Positions 11,139 through 23,100 of a stretch of 64,000 nucleotides of DNA are shown here, one piece after another (within the stretch, counting starts at the first letter, position 1; each line of letters begins with the position of its first letter). The notes beneath the pieces were generated by a model, which worked only from the letters and a program-made list of their open reading frames with translations, was not told where the DNA came from and ran no database searches. The translations under genes and the position numbers were made by a program. The DNA is from Mortierella alpina. Lineage: Eukaryota > Mortierellomycota > Mortierellomycetes > Mortierellales > Mortierellaceae. Location of the stretch: assembly GCA_029449245.1 (NCBI GenBank), contig JANATF010000006.1, positions 1,798,001 to 1,862,000 of the forward strand. The letters run 5' to 3'.

Positions 11139-12964
11139 TTATGGAGGAGTAGTCGTGCCAGATGAAGATGCGGTCGTCGTCGTGCTTGACAGCTGAGTTC
11201 CAGTCGCGCTGGCAGTGGCTGATCCTGTTCGCGTTCCAACCGTCGTCGTTCCGTTCACTGATCCAGAGGTCGGGGTGGTCTGTGGTGGTGGCGGCTCAAT
11301 CTCGACAGGATCTCTCGCGTTCACAGGACAGGGCGCGCTATCGACATTGAAGCTGAATTCCGGCTTCCATACCCACGACAACCCCCAAACAAACATTTTA
11401 CCACCAAAGACCAGATTTAGGCCCACTATAGGATCTGGAGAATTTGGTGCCACTGGCTTGCAGGCAGTGAGAAGCGTTTGAAGCGTGCCGTCTGCGTTGG
11501 TGTCGACCTTGAGAGAGGTGTAGTTCAGAGCCATGGGTATTGAAATCACAGAGATCTGTCGAGGCTTAATGACGTAGCTTGAAGGAAGGTCGTCGTTGTT
11601 TCCGATCTTCGTGAAGTCGATCTTCATCCAGACCTATTATCATCCATCGTGAAGGAGAAAAATGATGATGGTATCAGAAGAAGGAAAAAAAAAAGGTCAT
11701 AGAAGTCACTAAGGGATCCTTATCGAGCCCTCAGCTGCATAAATAGTGCATTACTTACGTTCATCTCCATGGAGTTCAACCTGAAAGGTAGATAATTGTC
11801 GGTGTTGTCGACGCGAACCTGCAGAGTGAAAGGCTCCTCGATGTGATCTCTCGTCACCACAGGTGGGCCTAAGGGCCGCAACGAAGAGTAGGTGAAGCTC
11901 GGTGCTCGCGGCACGATGAAAAAGAGCGCGATACCCAGACAGATTGCAAACAGGAATGACATGTACACACATATGCGCCTTGAGCAGCAAAAACAGCGTT
12001 TCCTTTCTCTCCATCGAGATTCTCCCTTCTCCTGCCCTTCTTCCTCTGAATCGTCCAATGTCGCGAAGGCTTTTGTTTGGATGCCACTGTTTGATCGCCG
12101 GCTGCCATTGACATCGTCCTTTGAACGGGGGATTTTCTGCTGCATATCGTTCTCGTCTTCCTCCGTTACTTGGCCACCTTGGTGAAGAGGCTGGCTCATT
12201 CTCGATTCTGCTTGAGATAGTTGATGCATTGCCGGGGATGCTTGGGGCTGGAACGGCGCCGAGAGCAACGCTTGGTTCGAGTCCCTGCTGTGTAGCGTTT
12301 GCATAGGGTAGTGCTGTCCACTGGCACCGCCGCTGCTGACGACCGAGTACCGTGGATTGTAGGAGGGCTGGTTCAAGTCCTCATGATACGGCAATACGGA
12401 GGCGCTATGCTGTTGCGAGTAGGCAGAGCGGTAGGGATCGACGACATAGTCCAGATGCTCCTCACCACCACTGATATATCCTTGAGCTCCCATGGGCTCG
12501 CCTGGTCCTGGAGATGGGTATCCGCTTAGAGAAGTCCGGTATCCAGGATGGCTGACAGGAACGCCCTGCATTGGCAAAGGTGGGCTTGTCTGGAAAGCTG
12601 GCTGGTACTGGACTGGCTGGTGATAGCCTTGAAATGAAGGAGAGTACGAGACGTCCAGACCACCTCCTGGCGCTCCTGACACTCCTGGCGCAGCCTGAGA
12701 TCTGGCTAGAAGAGCCTGGCTGGCTGACAGCGTCGGGGACTGGTGATACGGCTGCTGCATTGATCCCACTGTTTGTTCTGCTGCCGCAAGGGGCTGGCCA
12801 TCCCTGAGCTCACCCCCAGATCTATACCCGCCGTTGCCGTGATAGAACTGCTGTTGTTGCTGCTGTGGCTGTAGACTGACCCGGGACGAAGGAGAGCGTG
12901 GCTGTCCCTGTGTCTGTGTTTGTGCTTGGTACTCTTTGTGCGGAAGGAAGGCGTCGTATTCCAT
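11139..12964 (-). CDS. LEA2-type (late embryogenesis abundant subgroup 2) single-pass membrane protein
   Basis: Two exons, 12964..11759 and 11633..11139, with a phase-0 intron (donor GTAAGT, acceptor ATAG). The protein is about 566 aa. Residues 1-300 are Gln, Pro, Gly and Ser-rich and presumably cytosolic; a charged, basic stretch (RWRERKRCFCCSRR) precedes a transmembrane helix at about 330-352 (VYMSFLFAICLGIALFFIV). After it comes a beta-rich domain with the hallmark LEA2 pattern: an FTLQVRVDNTDNY strand, then LNSMEMNV, and strands through VPxALNYTSLKVDTNAD, with a conserved hydrophobic YVIKPRQIS segment. The C-terminus is a Ser/Thr-rich tail. Fungal LEA2-domain membrane proteins are common and poorly characterised; lipid binding or transfer has been proposed for the fold. 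Topology (type II, domain outside or in the lumen) is inference. Confidence 0.85.
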
Positions 12965-14256
12965 GGTGTGAGGCAGGGTAGGAGGGACGGGCGAGGATTA
13001 GTTGCGGTTCAGGAGTTGAGAATGAGATGTAGAGCAGGAGGGCAACGAGTGGGTGTGGAATCAGGACAGCGCAATTCCCATGCAGAAGGGCCACGACGAC
13101 GGGGTCCAGGATTCCGAATCGTGAATTGTGAGAGAGAAGAGTAGGAAAGCGACGGCAAGAGATCTGATTCCCACTTGGCCGATGGCCTTTAATACAACCG
13201 CATGTCGGGCGTAGAGCGAGACGATAAAAATAACCGCCTGATGCACGTAATTATAGATCCTCGAGTGCGCACGAGGGTACACTGCTACACATAGTGGAGA
13301 ACTAGTGCGCCTTGAGACAGGTCGCTGTTGGGACAGGGTGCCCGCAACCATCACCGTCGCGCATACCACAACGGCGTCCGTATGTCGTGGAGTTCGATGC
13401 CTGTCATCTGAACTTGTACTGGCTCAAAGTCGAGGTATGTCCGCGACCCACAACCCACGGGGTCCCAGCCCCCCTTTTCTGAACCATTCCCACTATCCCC
13501 CTTCCTCCTCAACATTTTTCTTATGTGTGGTCCATTTTGCAGCGCCCCTTTTATGTTGTTCTCCATTCTCCAGGCTTATCTTGAAAGCTTGAGACCGGAA
13601 TGGAAAATTGCCCTGAGGATTACGCGTTTCGCAAGTAACTTAAGTTTTTAACCTCGAACGTGTAACGATCACTAGGGCTTACAACCCCACACCACTCTCT
13701 ATGTCAACGCGCGTAGCCATTACTCTTCACGTCATGCCCACTCGATGTGTTTTCTTGCATTCACGTGCGATTACGCTGGAAACCCCCAAGGACTCTGCTA
13801 CGCCTTTTCGCACTGTTATACTTTATACCATATACAAGAAACACACATTGTCATCAATCATTACTGCGCTGCATGCGAAAAGAGGGACCAATGGAGTGGT
13901 GTAATAGAATTACCCGTCCGCCACAGAATCGATGCTTGTTAAACCACCCGAATGCGGAACATTAGCGCAACGCGTTCTATGGTCATTGCCATCCAACATC
14001 ATTGACGTGCTGTATCTTGCATGAAAGGGAAAGGAGTGCGAGAACTGAACAAGAGAAGGCGGGAGAATATGATGACAAAGAGACGAGTAGGAGAGATGTG
14101 CACGAGGGCACACCTTGCAGGAAAAGCGTAGACAAAATGGCCAGGGGAGAGGACGGGGGTGGCACAACAAAAAACCATAAAGGCGGTTGGCTTTTTTTTC
14201 GGATAATAATGCATGTTGAGGAGAGAAGAGCACAATGGCAGTAAAAGGCTAATAGT
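12965..14256. other. Gene-free stretch (promoter of the LEA2-type gene; 3' region of the next gene)
   Basis: No supported exon. The part next to 12965 is the leader and promoter of the minus-strand LEA2-type gene. The part near 14256 is the 3' side of the Ser/Pro-rich gene. The short frames here lack protein-like composition. Confidence 0.55.
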
Positions 14257-14961
14257 TTAAACAGGGTGGCGAGAAGGCTGGGTTGGAGGGACGGCGCAGA
14301 GAGTTCTGAACCTACCATTTTTGACCCCCTTGGCAGATGCACTCGGTTTTCGAGATCGATATGGGTCGCGGATAGGTGATTCTAGATTCGCTGGCCGTCT
14401 GGCAGAAATAGAGTGATTGGAGGCCGAAGAGAAAGTTCGCTTGCGGTTGCCACTTGGCTCTCTCCCATGGGTTTGCAGTGCACGCGATGGATGACCGGGA
14501 GGCTGGTTGTGAATAAAGTACGGAAGCAATGATGGCTCTAGGCGAGGGGATACGCGGATGCCCTGGCTTGAGGTGCTCAGGCTGCGGGGCGGGCTGTTGG
14601 AGTACGTGCGCTCACGGGATCCGCCGCTTAAAGGACAGTGATCGCTGTACTCCATGTACTCTCTGTGGCAGCCTGTACAGCTGATAGTGTTACATGAGTT
14701 CAACAATGTCTCGAACCGGTCTGTCGACAGGTGACGCTGAAGCTGTCGCGTCGTCGGAACTGGTATGGGAATAGAGGCGGGTATGGGAGAAGGCTTTCGC
14801 CTTGACGACGGAGAAAGTGGAGGGCGAGGGGTTTGCGAGCTCGGGGGACTATATTTTCGGACATGCGTTGGATCGGGGGTGTCGAAGTTTACTGTCGAGA
14901 CCACAGCCTCAGCGAGGAGGGCCCTTGCCGACGTCGATTTTGAAGGCGGTGTTCCTGTCAT
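14257..14961 (-). CDS. Basic Ser/Pro/Arg-rich hypothetical protein
   Basis: An unspliced frame of about 234 codons starting at ATG 14961. Composition is Ser, Pro, Arg and Thr-rich, with an ordered-looking N-terminal stretch (ARALLAEAVVSTVNFD) and a small Cys/His cluster around residues 95-115 (SCNTISCTGCHREYMEY...HC). The cluster could bind zinc but is not a motif I can name. Proline-directed Ser sites and RxxS motifs suggest a phosphorylated, disordered protein. A consensus-like GTAGGT near 14311 could be a splice donor, so the annotated C-terminus may be partly intron. No family is recognised. The alternative is a fortuitous frame, but codon composition looks like that of neighbouring genes. 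Confidence 0.5.
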   Translation of the reverse strand: MTGTPPSKSTSARALLAEAVVSTVNFDTPDPTHVRKYSPPSSQTPRPPLSPSSRRKPSPIPASIPIPVPTTRQLQRHLSTDRFETLLNSCNTISCTGCHREYMEYSDHCPLSGGSRERTYSNSPPRSLSTSSQGIRVSPRLEPSLLPYFIHNQPPGHPSRALQTHGREPSGNRKRTFSSASNHSISARRPANLESPIRDPYRSRKPSASAKGVKNGRFRTLCAVPPTQPSRHPV

Positions 14962-16401
14962 TGCCGTACTCGACTTCAAGCACTACTATAGGCATGGGGG
15001 AGTGAAGACAGGAGCGACATTGATGTTGGTGCTTAGATCGGGACAGAGGAGGTCGAAGACAGCAAGTTGCGGAAGCGATCCTGACAAAAGGAGGCCAAGT
15101 GTCTGTAATGTGGGCTAAGCTGTAAAAGAAATGGCCACAACTAAACGGCAGAGTGGAAGGGGGAAGTGAGTCCGGAGAGGAATGGTGTGCATCGGTCACA
15201 TGGAGATTCAAAGAGGGAGAATGAAAGCAACGACCAAGACTGCATGGGGAAAAAAAAGTCAACGAATGTAGACGTGGTACGGCTTGCGTAGGAGGGAATC
15301 GAGAGAACTAGAGAGTTAAAGTGAGGGAGAGAGCGAGAGAGCGTGCAAAGGCAGCTCATGTGCCTATGCAGCATGTCCTGTCATCGTGTTGCACATTCTT
15401 TATCATCTAACAGCAAGGAGAGTGCGCGACCGACAACGGCGATGGTTTGCCTGGTCCAGAAGAACGTCGACGGTCGTCGATGCACGAGAGTCTTGTGTCG
15501 CCTTGCATAGCGTAAGCGTCGCTCTTGCAGTGCTCAATTCTCAGGACTCCTGAAGAACCGGTAGCATTTGTAAGACGCGTCCTCCTGCTTTGAAAACGCT
15601 GAACTTGCTCTGAAACAGGCCGTCGTGTTTCACAGGCGTCCCGATGGGTTAGAGCTTGGAGAGGTAGAGTGCGGAGGAGACAGATCTGGACATGCTAGCT
15701 CCTGGCCTTTTTTTGTGAGGGAAGGCGGTCAAAGACACCAGTTCCACGCCTGCATGCATCTGCTACCGAAAGAGCCTGGAATGTTGCTAGGTTGCATGCA
15801 GTCGCTTCTCATGACTGTGCTCTTGTGTTACTTGTACTGTGCTCCGTTGCTGATGGGCCTTCGTCAGATACATGTGCCCCTGGGTGTGGAGGAGAGGGTA
15901 GAAATCGGCGACTTCAAGGCGGTTCATTATTCCTGTTTCTCTAGCACACACACCTGGGCAAAGCACAGTGAACGCGCACACATGGGCGTCTCGGTATGTG
16001 CATTCGGCGCTCGGTCCTCGGAGGTTGTTCATACACATGATGCGATGAAGTGCCAATATGGAGCGATCCGGAATCGCTTTGCCCCTCTCCGACGGAGCGA
16101 CGAGTGTTATGATGAGGAGCGAGAAATAGCAGAGCGCTTCGCCTCCTTGCCGCAGCGACCCAGTGAAGCCTGTCCAGGCCATTTATGGTCGACCTTCCAG
16201 TCTTTCGATTTCTCGTGACACTGTGACACTGATGATGAGACACCCAAGATAAAGTTTACGCAGCCCGGCTAGAGTACATATTTTTTTCGACTCCTTGCTT
16301 CTTCAACGCTCATTCGCTCATTCCTCTTTTGTTCTTCTACATCCCTACAACCTTTCTCAACAACAACAACACGCAGACTCCTTCACCAACACACCACATC
16401 C
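14962..16401. promoter_or_regulatory. Divergent intergenic region upstream of the Ser/Pro-rich gene and the copine
   Basis: Contains both promoters. The copine side (16280-16400) has a CT-rich leader with CAACAACAACAAC just before the start, typical of a fungal 5' UTR. Long frames on both strands at 15625-16218 overlap each other and look like chance. Confidence 0.5.
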
Positions 16402-18915
16402 ATGTACCAACAGCCAGTAATCCCCCTTGGCGTCCCTATCGCACCGAAGCTCGAACTGAAGATCAAATGCAAGTATGTTACAGCGCACCACTTTGTTGGG
16501 TCTTGACGTGCATGCCACAGCCTCAACAGGGAGCATACAACAACGCTTGATATCCAATCATCCATTAAAAATACCCATGGTGAACGTAATAGGGGGTTGG
16601 CCGACTTGGACTTTCTCTCTAAATCAGACCCGCAATGCTTTGTCTTCTTGATGGACCCCAAGACGCGGACGTGGTGCAGGGAGCCCATTGGCAAAACCGA
16701 GATGGTGCTCAACAAGCTGGAGTGCGAGTTTGTGAAAAGCATCATTATCGACTATCGCTTCGAAGCCATCCAGCCTATCCGTTTCACCGTTGTAGATGTC
16801 GACAACCGCAATGACCCATCGTGGACCGCTCAGGAACTAATTGGGCACTTTGATACTGAAGTAGGAAAAATCGGTAAGGGGAAGGGTAGACGATGAAAAA
16901 GCGGCGTGTCTTTTGGCATGCCTCCTTGATTTTTCACAAAACAACAGAGCCTAGTTCTAACCACATTTCATGGTTTGTGTTACAGTTGGTAGTCGAGGGC
17001 GCACTCTTGCTGGCAGACTAGAACACCCACAGCGCAGGAGCTCCCACCGTGGGACAGTCGTCATTAGCGCAGAGGAACAATCGCAGTCCAAGCGAGTGAT
17101 AAAGTAAGAAAGAGTGGAGCTTACTCTGCTATTCGTTCGCGGAGAGGCCCTCCTGCACTGCTGACTCGAACGTCATATTTTGGATGGATAGGTTCAATAT
17201 CGAAGCTACAAAACTCACCAAGAAGGGGCTCTTCAGCTCGGACCCAACGTCGTTCTTTGTCATTCATCGAGCGTCTGAGAACGGAGTCTTTTCGCCCATC
17301 TATCAGTCGCCAGTAGTAAGATCCAAAAGCAACCCCATATGGTCAGAATTTACTATGAAAGAAGGCCAGCTCTGTAATGGAGACCCCAACAGACAGTTAA
17401 AGATCGAGGTCATGAAGTTCAAAGGAAATGGACGTAAGTGATTCCAAAGGTAGCGCGAGCTTTACGTTCCCTTTAAGAATTGAAAAAGCATCTCATCTAA
17501 CAACAACTTCTTTCAACAAAAGCAGAACACACAACCATTGGACGTACCCCTGTTTTCACTTTCCAGGAGCTACTCAACTCGAGCATGCCAAAGTACTTTC
17601 CCCTCTCGCCTATGCCAGCAGGAACAGACCTCCTGATAAGAAGGATGGTCGTTACAGAGCCGCCCTCATTTCTTGACTATCTTGCAGGTGGCATCCCACT
17701 GAATTTGATCGTGGCCATTGATTTTACTCAGAGTAATGGCGATCCTCGACACCCTCAGTCTCTGCATTACAAGAACCCGTCTGGTGAGAACGACTACACA
17801 AAGGCCATTCGCAGTGTCGGAAACATCCTGCAATGTTACGACACGGATAAGAAGTTTCCAGTCTATGGATTCGGAGGAAAGGTCAATGGCCAAGTGAGCC
17901 ACTGCTTTGCACTGAACGGAAACCCTCAATTTGTAAGTGCCTGATTGCCGCATTGTGCCTCTTGTGCTTCAAAAAAACACTTCACAGAATAGCATGTTCT
18001 TCTAACGCCAGATGCGTGAAACATTCGCTGTTTACTTTCTAGCCCGAGGTGGACGGCGTGGATGGGATTCTCGCGGCGTACTGGCATGCTCTCCAGTTTG
18101 CAGAGCTCTACGGCCCGACCAATTTTTCACCTGTCATCAACCAAACCGCAGCCATCTGCAACCAGCATCGCTCAGGAGCTGTGGAAGAGTATTATGTGCT
18201 GCTGATCCTGACGGATGGTGTCATCACGGATATGGACAACACTATCCGCGCCATAATCGCTGCCTCACGTTTGCCTCTATCCATTATCATTGTCGGTGTG
18301 GGCAATGCCAACTTTGACAACATGAACGTCCTAGATGCCGATGATGAACCTCTCCGGGCGAACGGCACGACCATGGCGCGTGATATCGTGCAGTTTGTTC
18401 CTTTCCGCGACTTTCAGGCAGGCGCCTTTGGAGGCGAGGCTTTAGCAGAGGCCGTCTTGGCGGAGGTTCCGGATCAGTTTGTGAGCTACATGACGCAAAA
18501 CCATGTCCAACCAAGAGCGCCTCCGCGTGCCGATACCATGCAAGCCATGAACAACGGTGGAGTTACTTATGCCCCCGGTGCGCCACCACGTTCGCCCTCC
18601 GTCTCCCGTCACGCTAGTGTGTATGGTGCCCCCACATCGCCAATTGTAACGGGCCACACCAGTGTCTACGGTGCGCCGGGCATGCCTCCTACCAATGGCC
18701 ACACAAGCATGTATGGGGCCCCTACGAATGGTGTCTATGGTGTCCCTACGAATGGTGTCTATGGTGCGCCGCCAATGTCCCCTGTCATGGGTGGACCGGG
18801 GTATTCTAACGGATATGGAGCACCTCCCATGTCATCTTCTATGGCAGGCCCTTCCAGCATCGGCCGATCGCCACAGGGCGGTGCTGATCGTCTGTCGTTT
18901 ATGGGCAAAAACTAA
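16402..18915 (+). CDS. Copine (C2-C2-vWA, calcium-dependent membrane-binding protein)
   Basis: Six exons: 16402..16472, 16593..16873, 16986..17103, 17192..17433, 17526..17932 and 18043..18915, giving about 663 aa. The order is C2A (about 1-150, with FLSKSDPQC and VVDVDNRNDP calcium-loop segments), C2B (about 155-270, with LFSSDPTSFFVI and SNPIWSEF) and a von Willebrand A/copine domain (about 297-520). The vWA part has a MIDAS-like VAIDFTQSNGDP, YGFGGKVNG and LILTDGVITDM. The 140-residue tail is Gly/Pro/Tyr-rich with repeated VYGAP/MYGAP units. Copines bind phospholipids in a calcium-dependent way and recruit partners to membranes. The first intron could instead end earlier and stay in frame, but the chosen acceptor gives the canonical CKGLADLDFLSKSDP junction. 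The exon 5 acceptor has a 3-nt alternative. Copines are unusual in fungi outside early-diverging lineages. Confidence 0.95.
18602..18780 (+). repeat. Tandem VYGAP-type coding repeats in the copine tail
   Basis: Imperfect units encoding (H)xS(V/M)YGAP and NGVYG(V/A)P recur at least six times, including two adjacent near-identical CCTACGAATGGTGTCTATGG units at about 18721-18760. This slippage-prone block probably varies in length between strains. Confidence 0.75.
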
Positions 18916-20174
18916 ACTGTACTAGTATAATGTATCGAGTAGTAGTAATAATAGTCAACACACTCTCTCCCTTGGTCCCTTGTGATGGAGTGCTTGGTGG
19001 CTGTCCCCTGGGCTGCTGTTTTCAGCAGAAGAGCCCTCAGACGCGCGTTGGACGAAGATCACCGAGAGTTCCTTGGTGATTGGATAGTGGTGACATCGAC
19101 GCGACTCTCAGCCTGGCCAACCCTGTGACCCACCAGGCCAATGCCACCATACGCCTCATATTGTTTCGACAATGGACAATTGATCCCAATCATTGGCGGC
19201 TGCTTTCCCTTTTGTCCTTTTGTCCTTTTGTTCCCATTCTTTTTTTTTTCTCACTCTCTTTCTCTCACTTCTCTCACTGGTCTCCCCACCATCGCTCCCG
19301 TCCCCTGCTCCCCTCCCGCCCTTTTTCTTCTCTTCCCTTCAGCGCTGCGTATCTTCCTCCGTCCTCTCCGTCTCTGTCATTCCTGACTCTCGCTCGTCTT
19401 CTTGCCATTGTCGCCTTGCTGCCTCTGCCATTCTGGCCTCGATCACCGCCCCAGCAGCACATAAGAGGGACAAGATAAACGAGCAAAAAACGCCAAAAAA
19501 AAAGAACGAAAGAGATATCCATGCTTGGACAGGAAGGACAAGAAGGTTTGGACCCACGCTCTTTGTCGCGACTTGGACCTTGACCATGACATTAGGGCGC
19601 GTGTTGACTAGCCCCATTCGCCCTTCCACGGATGGCGCCCTCTCCTTTAACCTTGAACTGGGAAGCACGCAGCGGAGCACAGTCGTCGTGGGTTTCCTAG
19701 TCCACATGTCCGTCCACAATGCATTCATCGCGCTCACATTATTTTGATTCAGGGAGTGCCGTAGTCGACGTTTTCAACCGTCAACCACACATACATTCAC
19801 GCACCCACACCACACTCCAGGGTTACATGCATATCAACTCCATTGCCCATGCCCGCTTTTTCTACGCGCTGCAACTCGTTATTCAATTCGTCACTGCTGC
19901 GTGCTTGAGCAAAGTAACTTCAACCCCCACAATGTTGACGCGCAGTCCTTTGTTCGCGGCAAATTCGTTCTCGACAGTCGAGACGTACACTGTTGAAACA
20001 CGCAGACTCACTGTCCTCTTTGGTCGCGTATCTCTATTATATGTTACTAATACGTACGTATTTCTGCCTTTCCCATGCCTCCTGTTGCCTTCGTCTCGAC
20101 CCGAATACGATCGACTGATAGTGACAACGGCGCAGCGCACAGAAAATCATAATCCAGTCTTAGGCACAAGCAAT
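18916..20174. promoter_or_regulatory. 1.26 kb intergenic region before the deubiquitinase gene
   Basis: Holds the copine 3' end and the promoter and leader of the deubiquitinase. A CT-rich tract (19200-19440) and C/A-rich sequence precede the start. The frame that begins at 19719 stays open into the gene but shows no protein-like features before 20175. Confidence 0.5.
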
Positions 20175-23100
20175 ATGGCAGGGAACGCTATGACGGCATC
20201 AGAACAGGACGACGTCAGCTCCGTCGAACTTCAAGACGAACAACAGGCCCACGTTCATGAACGTGGGGCATTGCTCAGTGAACCCTCCCGGATGACAATG
20301 GACGTGGAGCAACTCACAGGGGCGACGATACAGCCTCACGGCCCCCTCGCATATCGGACAAAGGATGCTGCTGTAGAAGAGGACAGCGGGGCTGCCGGGT
20401 TGGACATAGCCGATGGTATGCAGACGTACAAAGACTCGGATGACGACGACCATGGCCATGGAGACTGTTACAGGGACAAAAGTCCCACGGAGGTCGACCC
20501 GCAACAGGAGCAAGACTTTAAAGTGTGGGCTAATCCACCAGAAGACTTGGGCGACCTCGTAGCTCAAAGCTCGGATGATTACGAGGACGATATCGGCGAC
20601 GAGGAAGATGAAGTCGATGACGATGACGATGACGAATTCTCGGATGATACGGGAGATCTAGAGGACGTGCGGGATATTTCGACCAAGAACGACTTTGTTT
20701 ACAGTCGTGTCGCCCATCATGGACCGTATCTAAAATCTCGCCGACAGATTGAGCAACTCAAGAAAAATCAGCATCGCCCTGGTACTCTTCGCAAAAAGCC
20801 AATGCGATTAAGGACTGTTTCGGGCTCAGGCTCACGCTTGGACTCTGGGCCTGGGTCAATTTCGACGACCATGTCGGGTCAGGACGAAGAGCTGGATTCA
20901 GTACCGCCAGAGAGACTATTCATTCAGACATGCGAGGAAGTGACCCTGAAGCTTCACCAAAGTACGCAAGTGTTTTGTTACTGCAACAGTTACTTGATGG
21001 GTCTTTTTCCAACGTGCTAAATGTGCCGAGTTCCTTTTCCATCCGACTATTAGGTCCAACCCAACAAGTCGTCGATGCTCTCAAAGGGCTGATAAAGCAC
21101 TCGCTTGACTGGAGAAACACCGGCATTGTGCCAAGAGGCTGTCAGTATTCAGTGGATCAGCTCATGACACTGGAAAACTCATTCTATGCAGTCTGGGCTA
21201 AGCTTCTAATCGAGCGAAGGTACTGCCGCGTGTATGGATTCACAGAATCCAAAGTCTCTTTCATGAAATGTCAAACGATGGGCTAAAATTCACGCCAAAA
21301 ATCGATAGGCTCAGCTAATTAGAATTTTTCTTCTTTTCAGGCCTAGCCCGTTGAACGCGGCGATCGTCCTTTACCTACAGGATTTTGTCCGACTAGGATG
21401 TGTCATTGTGAGAAAGGAAGGTTTCTTACCTGATCTCTACGCAGACGTTCTGACGGCGATGTTCGAGAAAGGCGACCTAGAGATTTACCGGCGAAACCCC
21501 AAACGTCCATCCAGACTTGCTCATGTGGAAAGAGTATGTCATTCTGTGCTTCGTTCAACTCTCGAAGAGATGCGGATCAACGTTTCCCATTGTTGACTTT
21601 CGAATCCTCCGCATGTTAGATGACTCGATTTCAGGAGTATGCCTCCGAATACAGTACCGAGGTAGAGAAGGACAGAGTGTATTGCTATTGAAATCGCCAT
21701 AACACGTCATGCTGGACAGGCAATTGCTAAACCATTTTTATCTGTTCTGCTTAGGAGGACGAGGTTTCTCAATTACAACAGGATCTACAACGCCTCTTCT
21801 CCAGTCTCGGTGGTGTCGATGCTTGTATAACGGCCATCGAGAGTCATTTAGAGAGCCCGGAGAATGTTGATGTCAAGATAAAGTACCTCAGCCAGCTACT
21901 TGCATTGATCTCACGGGTGGGTGATTTTCAAACTTTTTTTTTCAAATATTTGACTTGACCCATGGGACTAACATGCCTCCACCAACGCCTTGATAGATTC
22001 AGGTTGCATCGGACTCAGGAAATGCTCACGCAGCCGGTGTGTCCGAGCTTTCCAAGAGGCTGATTGTGGCAGTCCTTGCTTACTTCCCGGACCATGGAGA
22101 CAGCTTTCGATCTGCAAGCAAGACAGCAGTACTGGAGATCATTGCCTATGTCGGAGTATTTCTAGTCGAGAACTACAGAGTGCAGACTCCATACTCGACG
22201 TTAATTCAAGAGCCAGACACTGACTACGAGGAATTCGATGTTCACGACCCCATTTCTCGTTCTAACCTTGGTGAAGCAAAGTTTGCTGATTTCAGACTGG
22301 AGATGGCAGTCCGCCTTATGAAAACAAGTCGCCTGGATCTGAGGCTGACCGGCTTGGTTGAGCTCAAGGAAGTTCTGGTGAGGATCCAGCGACTTCAGCA
22401 AGGGCGTTCCCGCTTACGTCGCAGATCCGAGGCTGACATGGAGGTGCAGATGGAGCAAGACCGAGTCCCCATTGAGTATGTCACACACTAGTTTAATGCA
22501 CCTGAATCATGGCTCTCTCTTATATGGCTGACTCGCTTCTCCCTTTCCACACTTTATATAGACACCTTTGCACGAAGCTGCAAAGTCTCCAAATCGTGGG
22601 ATACATTTTCGGGCCCAACATTCATCTGGAAATCGTTCAGCGCAGTACGGACGTACTAGCATTCATGGTTCAGGCAAGAGTATTGACAATAGCCGACATA
22701 GGCCTGATCTGGGCGGCAGTTGGAGTGAGTTTTTTCTGCATATTTCGTGGGTTGGAACGGCACGACACTGCACCATAATCGGTTATTAAATCTAACAATG
22801 ATCCTTACTTCATCTGAATGAATTTTTTAGGGCAATCAACACCGGTCAATTGTTTATGGAGTTTACCAAGTCCTAAGCGAACTTTGCAGCAAACTTCCTC
22901 AAGCATATCTGCGGGATCTTTTCAATAAGCTGCAGGCAGTTCCGATGGAGAATTGGGATCTACAACTGGTAGAGATGGCACGATCACTGTTCCTCGCTAT
23001 GGTCCAGCGCGCGAAATACAACTCTGTGAGTTTTGATATCAACTGTCAGGCTGAAGCATACACTCTGGGTGCAGTATGCTAATGCGTAGTTTGATCTTGC

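Noticed and set aside
15625-16218. 197-codon plus-strand frame upstream of the copine
   Set aside because: Overlaps a 131-codon antisense frame, has erratic composition (many Cys, His, Met) and no family features; it lies where the copine promoter and leader should be.
16473-16592. Alternative copine exon 2 acceptor giving NLNREHTTTLDIQ
   Set aside because: In frame, but it inserts about 30 residues into the first C2 loop; the later acceptor gives the canonical spacing.
19719-20174. N-terminal extension of the deubiquitinase to 19719
   Set aside because: Open frame, but the sequence is leader-like (His/Thr/Phe-rich) and crosses CT-rich DNA; the acidic family-like N-terminus begins at 20175.
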